DNA of 8,816 bases, from assembly GCA_031263665.1 (NCBI GenBank), contig JAISFJ010000091.1, positions 1 to 8,816 on the forward strand, read 5' to 3'. Of the stretch, positions 5,923 through 8,816 are shown piece by piece (the stretch's first letter is position 1; every line of letters begins with the position of its first letter). The position numbers were made by a program, and so were the translations under genes. Under the pieces are notes generated by a model. It saw only the letters and a list, made by a program, of their open reading frames with translations, was not told the origin of the DNA and made no database searches. This stretch comes from Coriobacteriales bacterium (GTDB taxonomy: Bacteria; Actinomycetota; Coriobacteriia; Coriobacteriales; UBA8131).

Positions 5923-6737
5923 TGGAAATTCAATGGAGTCTCGTTTTCTTTTCCGCGATTGGCGGCGTGGGTGCCTGCTTGTTCGCTTCGGCGGCACTCG
6001 AGTTTTTGCTTGGTCGAGATACCGGCAAACAGCTTTTCGAATCGGTAATTTCTCTGGTGCTGTTGGCCGTCGGCGGCATATTGTCCGTGACCCATCTTTC
6101 TCATCCGTCACGTATTCTTGAGGCCCTCAATCATCCTACTTCGGGAATCTTCATCGAGGCCTTGCTTATTGGGCTTACGGGGCTGTGCGTTCTTATCTAT
6201 CTCATCGTTTCTTTGCGGGATGTTTCACCAACGATACGTAAGGTTTTTGCAGGTGCTGGGCTTGTTTTGGGCTTGGCCTTTGCCTTTGCCTGCGGGTTTT
6301 CCTATATCATACCCGCGCGAGCGGCGTGGGACACCCTGGCCTTGCCCCTGGCTTATCTGGGCACGGTCCTCGGCGCGGGGGCGGCGCTGAATCTGTTTAT
6401 CAAGGCGTTCGCGAAAAACGAATCCTCTGATACCCAGATGGCAACGAGGATTGCTCTGGTTGCGGGTGTCTTTTCTCTGCTTACCGTTCTCATCTATTGC
6501 CTCAATGTGAGCAGCGTATTGTTCTCGGTTACCGATGCGGTTTTGCCCTGGGTAATTGTTTTGTTCGGCTCTTTGCTCATCGCGACAATCTGTTGTATTG
6601 CCGCTTTGCGAAAGGGGAAGGATAATCATCTGTTTGCCAGCGTTGCCTTGCTGGGAGCCCTTGTCGGCGCGGTGGCGCTTCGGAGTCTCATGTGGCTTTT
6701 GGGGAGCGGCCTGCTTGACTTCTTTCAGGTAATCTGA
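5922..6737 (+). CDS. DmsC-type membrane anchor (C) subunit
   Basis: The 271-aa protein is almost wholly hydrophobic, with about eight membrane helices (roughly 7-29, 40-60, 75-97, 107-131, 137-160, 173-198, 205-228 and 236-262). The segment HLSHPSRILEALNHPTSGIFIE (in two parts: HLSHPSRILEAL, then NHPTSGIFIE) corresponds to the conserved loop between helices 2 and 3 of DmsC proteins. The family anchors the A and B subunits on the outer face of the membrane and exchanges electrons with menaquinol. The ATG at 5922 overlaps the B-subunit stop, and AAGGTGGTGA (5905-5914), one mismatch from the ideal anti-16S match, lies seven bases upstream. NrfD is a less likely family because of the short length and this loop. 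Confidence 0.88.
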   Translation: MEIQWSLVFFSAIGGVGACLFASAALEFLLGRDTGKQLFESVISLVLLAVGGILSVTHLSHPSRILEALNHPTSGIFIEALLIGLTGLCVLIYLIVSLRDVSPTIRKVFAGAGLVLGLAFAFACGFSYIIPARAAWDTLALPLAYLGTVLGAGAALNLFIKAFAKNESSDTQMATRIALVAGVFSLLTVLIYCLNVSSVLFSVTDAVLPWVIVLFGSLLIATICCIAALRKGKDNHLFASVALLGALVGAVALRSLMWLLGSGLLDFFQVI

Positions 6738-6753
6738 CGGCTTTTGAGTTTTT

Positions 6754-6811
6754 GTGGGACAGTTGCCCCCGTCCCCACTGTCCCACTCTTGTCCCCATCC
6801 CCACTGTCCCA
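6754..6811. repeat. REP-like palindrome between the anchor and chaperone genes
   Basis: GTGGGACAG (6754-6762) and CTGTCCCAC (6778-6786) form a perfect 9-bp stem around a 15-nt loop. TCCCCACTGTCCCA is present at 6772-6785 and again at 6798-6811, so the left arm can pair with either. It shares 18 identical bases with 132-149 and nearly all of 95-119 in inverted form. The 134-bp gap (6738-6871) holds nothing else I can support. A stable structure here could stop RNA decay or reduce read-through from the ABC subunits into the chaperone and NapGH genes. Confidence 0.8.
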
Positions 6812-6871
6812 GGGGCGTTGCCTTACCGCGCGATGCTCCCACCATGGAGCGTCCCTACGAAAGGATAAGCG

Positions 6872-7768
6872 ATGGCTTTTGAGGATTATCATGAGGACTA
6901 CCATGAAGATTATCGCGAGTTCATGGCGGACAGAGAGAGCATGTATTCGTTTCTCGCGAAGGTGTTTTTTAGCGAGCTTTCCGATGAGGCGATAAAGCAC
7001 CTGGCGACCGTCGAGGTGGCAACAGAATATGGAAATCCTCATATCGCCAACGGCCTTCGGTCCATCAGGAATTTCTTTATGCTCTCAAAGGCTGACAGGC
7101 GCGTGCAACTGGCGACCGAATATGCGCGCATATTTTTAGCCGCCGGCGTGTACACGCAAACTCGCTCGGTCGCGGTGCCCTATGAATCGGTGTTCACGAG
7201 CGAAGAGCGACTCATGTTTCAGGATGCCAGAGATGAAGTGCGGGCCACCTACCAGCGCTGCGGCTTTGAGCTTGATGTTGAGCTGCGCGAACCCGAGGAC
7301 CACCTCTCTTTTGAACTTGAGTTTCTCGCGCACATGGCGCGTCGAAGCAGCGATTGTATTGAGCAGAAAAGATACGAAGCCTTTCCCCTTCTTATCATGG
7401 AGCAGAAAGATTTTATAGAACAGCACCTTCTCAACTGGATTCCCGATTTGATACAGACGGCAAAACGCTACGCGAAAAATACTTTTTATCCCGGCATGCT
7501 GTTGATAACGTGGGGCTATCTTGAGGACGACTGCGAGTTTCTCGAAGAGCTGCTGGAAAGGGAGGGCTTGCACGCCGAACGTGCCACCGACCAGAGCGCC
7601 GAACGTGCCACCAACCAGGTTGTCGGGCTCGCCACCGACCAGGCTGTCGGGCTCGCCACCGGCCAGAGCGCCAAACGTGTCACCGACCAGAGCGTCGGGC
7701 AGGCCACCAGTCAAGTTTTCAGCCAGACGGTAAGCCAGGTCGCAACCAGAAGGGCCTTCGATGGATGA
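6872..7768 (+). CDS. TorD/DmsD-family molybdoenzyme chaperone with an octapeptide-repeat tail
   Basis: The 298-aa protein starts at ATG 6872, six bases after AAAGGA. Residues about 15-230 are the all-helical TorD domain, with EYARIFLA (83-90), VPYESVF (102-108) and the family hallmark EPEDHLSFELEFLAHM (140-155). Such chaperones bind the Tat signal of a partner molybdoenzyme and hold it until the cofactor is inserted; the obvious client is the A subunit of this operon. Two parts are unusual. The N-terminus carries EDYH-EDYH-EDYR (residues 4-15) from three 12-bp units. The C-terminus (234-289) is seven octapeptides encoded by 24-bp tandem repeats, beyond the normal end of the family. The stop overlaps the next gene by 8 bp. 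Confidence 0.88.
   Translation: MAFEDYHEDYHEDYREFMADRESMYSFLAKVFFSELSDEAIKHLATVEVATEYGNPHIANGLRSIRNFFMLSKADRRVQLATEYARIFLAAGVYTQTRSVAVPYESVFTSEERLMFQDARDEVRATYQRCGFELDVELREPEDHLSFELEFLAHMARRSSDCIEQKRYEAFPLLIMEQKDFIEQHLLNWIPDLIQTAKRYAKNTFYPGMLLITWGYLEDDCEFLEELLEREGLHAERATDQSAERATNQVVGLATDQAVGLATGQSAKRVTDQSVGQATSQVFSQTVSQVATRRAFDG
6881..6916 (+). repeat. Three 12-bp tandem repeats at the start of the chaperone gene
   Basis: The units start at 6881, 6893 and 6905 and encode EDYH, EDYH and EDYR. They differ mostly by synonymous changes (gattat versus gactac). This means either an older duplication or selection for the peptide. Confidence 0.8.
7571..7738 (+). repeat. Seven-unit 24-bp minisatellite in the 3' end of the chaperone gene
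   Basis: Seven 24-bp units start at 7571, 7595, 7619, 7643, 7667, 7691 and 7715, exactly in the reading frame. They encode HAERATDQ, SAERATNQ, VVGLATDQ, AVGLATGQ, SAKRVTDQ, SVGQATSQ and VFSQTVSQ. Units 1, 2 and 5 are of one type and units 3, 4 and partly 6 of another, so the order is roughly A-A-B-B-A-B-C. Every unit ends in Gln. Copy-number change would keep the frame and leave the downstream napG-like start intact. Confidence 0.95.
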
Positions 7769-8420
7769 GGAACATACTCATGAAAGCGTGGGGCACAAAT
7801 CTTTTACCAGGAGGGTTGTGATTGCGGCAGGTTTGACCGCCGGTCTTTCTCTGGCAGGATTTTTTGCCAAGCCTCTGCTCGTTCGCAAAGATATTCTCAG
7901 GCCGCCGGGCTCGGTACAAGAGGACGAGTTTTTGGCGCGGTGTATTCGATGCTATCGCTGCGTGAGCGCCTGTCCAACTGATGTGTTGGAGCCCGTACCG
8001 CTGGCTGCGGGGCTGTTTGCCCTGCGTACGCCTCAAATCACCTTTGATGAGGGTGCGTGTACGTTTTGCGACCTGTGCCGAAAGGTCTGCCCAACCGAGG
8101 CCATCGGTTACAGCGACCCCTACGACGTGAGCAAAGGGCGTATCGGTGTGGCCCGCGTTTATCGTGAGCGCTGCCTGGCGTATCGAAACGGCAGTTGTCG
8201 CCGATGTATTGACGAATGTCCCTACGATGCCATCATCGCCGATGAGGGAGGCCGTCCTGTCGTTGATGATTTTGTCTGTAACGGCTGCGGCCTTTGCGAA
8301 AAGATTTGTCCGGCGACGGTTTGGAGTTCATTTGCCGGCGACAGGCGGCGGGGAATCGAGGTTGTAAACGAGCAGAGTTTTTCTGGGGAATACAACGCAG
8401 ACAGCGTGGAGGCAACATGA
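7761..8420 (+). CDS. NapG/MauM-type ferredoxin with Tat-like N-terminus
   Basis: The 219-aa protein starts at ATG 7761, six bases after GAAGGG, and overlaps the chaperone gene by 8 bp. The N-terminus has FTRRVVIAAG (residues 15-24) and a hydrophobic stretch to about 36, a Tat-like signal or anchor. LRPPGS (46-51) and then CIRCYRCVSACP follow, as in NapG. Sixteen cysteines suit four [4Fe-4S] clusters: 61/64/67/71, 100/103/106/110, 138/146/149/153 (with the wide first spacing typical of the family) and 173/176/179/183. NapG works with the membrane protein NapH to pass electrons from menaquinol to periplasmic redox partners in nitrate-reductase systems. Here it probably serves the molybdoenzyme of this operon; a nitrate role is not implied. 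The TGA overlaps an ATG (ATGA) that begins a decoy reading frame. Confidence 0.88.
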   Translation: MDEEHTHESVGHKSFTRRVVIAAGLTAGLSLAGFFAKPLLVRKDILRPPGSVQEDEFLARCIRCYRCVSACPTDVLEPVPLAAGLFALRTPQITFDEGACTFCDLCRKVCPTEAIGYSDPYDVSKGRIGVARVYRERCLAYRNGSCRRCIDECPYDAIIADEGGRPVVDDFVCNGCGLCEKICPATVWSSFAGDRRRGIEVVNEQSFSGEYNADSVEAT

Positions 8421-8440
8421 ACAGCGTGGAGGCAACATGA
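8401..8440 (+). repeat. Exact 20-bp tandem duplication at the napG/napH junction
   Basis: The 20-mer acagcgtggaggcaacatga occurs at 8401-8420 and again at 8421-8440, followed by acagcg, the start of a third copy. Each copy contains a TGGAGG ribosome binding site (8407-8412 and 8427-8432), four bases before an ATG that overlaps a TGA (ATGA). The first ATG (8417) reads only MNSVEAT before stopping at 8438-8440. The second ATG (8437) opens the long napH-like frame. A single ancestral stop/start overlap appears to have been duplicated. Confidence 0.95.
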
Positions 8441-8816
8441 ACAGCGGCAAACGGATACGATATTTGCGCTATGGCAGCCTTACCCTCATCTTTGCGCTTG
8501 TGCTGTTCAGTCTTATTTTTGATACGGGATTTGGTTCTCCTTCGGCCGCGGGAATCGGAAGATTCTTTTTGATTTGTCCCCTTGGTGCGCTTGAGGCCAT
8601 GCTGGCTGGCAAGGTGTTTATACCGGTGGCGTTCGTATCGATGCTTGTTGTCATGGGAGTTACGCTTCTTGTTGGGCGCGCGTGGTGTGCCTGGGGCTGT
8701 CCCGCCCAGAGCATCCGAGCGATGTTTGGCAGAGGTAAGGCGAAGTTGTCTCAGGAAGTGACGCGTGCTCAAGACGCGTCTGGCACAGCGAAAGGTGCTC
8801 TTGATGGCGATGCCGC
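8437..8816 (+). CDS. NapH-type membrane ferredoxin, N-terminal part (runs off the window)
   Basis: The frame is open from ATG 8437 to the window end (126 codons and two bases). The start has TGGAGG four bases upstream and overlaps the stop of a 7-codon decoy frame. The residues show one membrane helix (about 12-29), then LICPLGALEAM (45-55), a second helix (about 60-80) and GRAWCAWGCPAQSIR (80-94). A two-helix block with a C-x3-CP motif is typical of NapH/YccM-type polyferredoxins. These oxidise menaquinol and pass electrons to NapG-like partners. The usual later helices and ferredoxin clusters would lie beyond the window. A low-complexity stretch (about 100-126) follows the CP motif, probably a cytoplasmic loop. 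Confidence 0.88.
   Translation, partial: MNSGKRIRYLRYGSLTLIFALVLFSLIFDTGFGSPSAAGIGRFFLICPLGALEAMLAGKVFIPVAFVSMLVVMGVTLLVGRAWCAWGCPAQSIRAMFGRGKAKLSQEVTRAQDASGTAKGALDGDA

Noticed and set aside
7136..7714. Minus-strand frame with Gly-rich repeats (GALVGGTFGALVGG-like)
   Set aside because: It is the antisense reading of the 24-bp repeats and the TorD domain. It has no start signal and conflicts with a well-supported gene.
8417..8440. MNSVEAT mini-frame as a functional peptide gene
   Set aside because: It arises directly from the 20-bp duplication and repeats the end of the upstream protein. It is better seen as a translational relay than as a gene.
7761..8816. Periplasmic nitrate reductase operon
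   Set aside because: NapG and NapH likeness alone is not enough. The catalytic subunit here is a 910-aa A subunit with B and DmsC-type partners, and no NapA, NapB, NapC or NapD is visible.

Overview
The window looks like part of the chromosome of an anaerobic, respiring bacterium. The best guess is an actinobacterium of the class Coriobacteriia (Eggerthella/Slackia/Adlercreutzia-like). A Desulfitobacterium-type Firmicute is the main alternative. The basis is gene content only: a Tat-exported molybdopterin oxidoreductase of the DMSO reductase superfamily with B, C, TorD, NapG and NapH partners, and next to it an orphan ATPase of a family common in those groups. I ran no database search, so the taxonomy is inference.

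Layout, all on the + strand. Positions 3-80 are the last 25 codons of a protein ending in a dockerin/EF-hand-like calcium-binding loop. Positions 81-1838 are an accessory stretch. It holds REP-like palindromes (91-149), one copy of an exact 20-bp repeat (159-178), an array of nine 10-bp repeats (231-320), an ORC/Cdc6-like AAA+ ATPase (316-1428), another palindrome (1438-1467), a strong hairpin (1493-1512), the second copy of the 20-bp repeat (1554-1573) and further structured DNA. Positions 1839-8816 look like one respiratory operon: an unrecognised 241-aa protein with two winged-helix-like halves, the catalytic molybdoenzyme (2613-5345), a four-cluster ferredoxin (5326-5922), a DmsC-type membrane anchor (5922-6737), a 134-bp gap with a REP-like palindrome, a TorD-type chaperone (6872-7768), a NapG-type ferredoxin (7761-8420) and the start of a NapH-type membrane ferredoxin (8437 to the window end). 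Most junctions are overlaps (20 bp, 1 bp, 8 bp), which suggests translational coupling.

How the operon probably works: the A subunit is folded and loaded with cofactor with help from the TorD-like chaperone and exported by Tat. It exchanges electrons through the B subunit with the DmsC-like anchor in the membrane and the menaquinone pool. NapG/NapH form a second possible quinol-to-ferredoxin route. The substrate cannot be read from the sequence.

The most unusual signals are (1) the 10-bp array running into the ATPase start codon, inside a segment bracketed by exact 20-bp direct repeats; (2) a seven-unit, 24-bp in-frame repeat that adds an octapeptide tail to the TorD chaperone; (3) an exact 20-bp tandem duplication at the napG/napH junction that duplicates both the ribosome binding site and the ATGA stop/start overlap; and (4) a general excess of short tandem duplications across the window.
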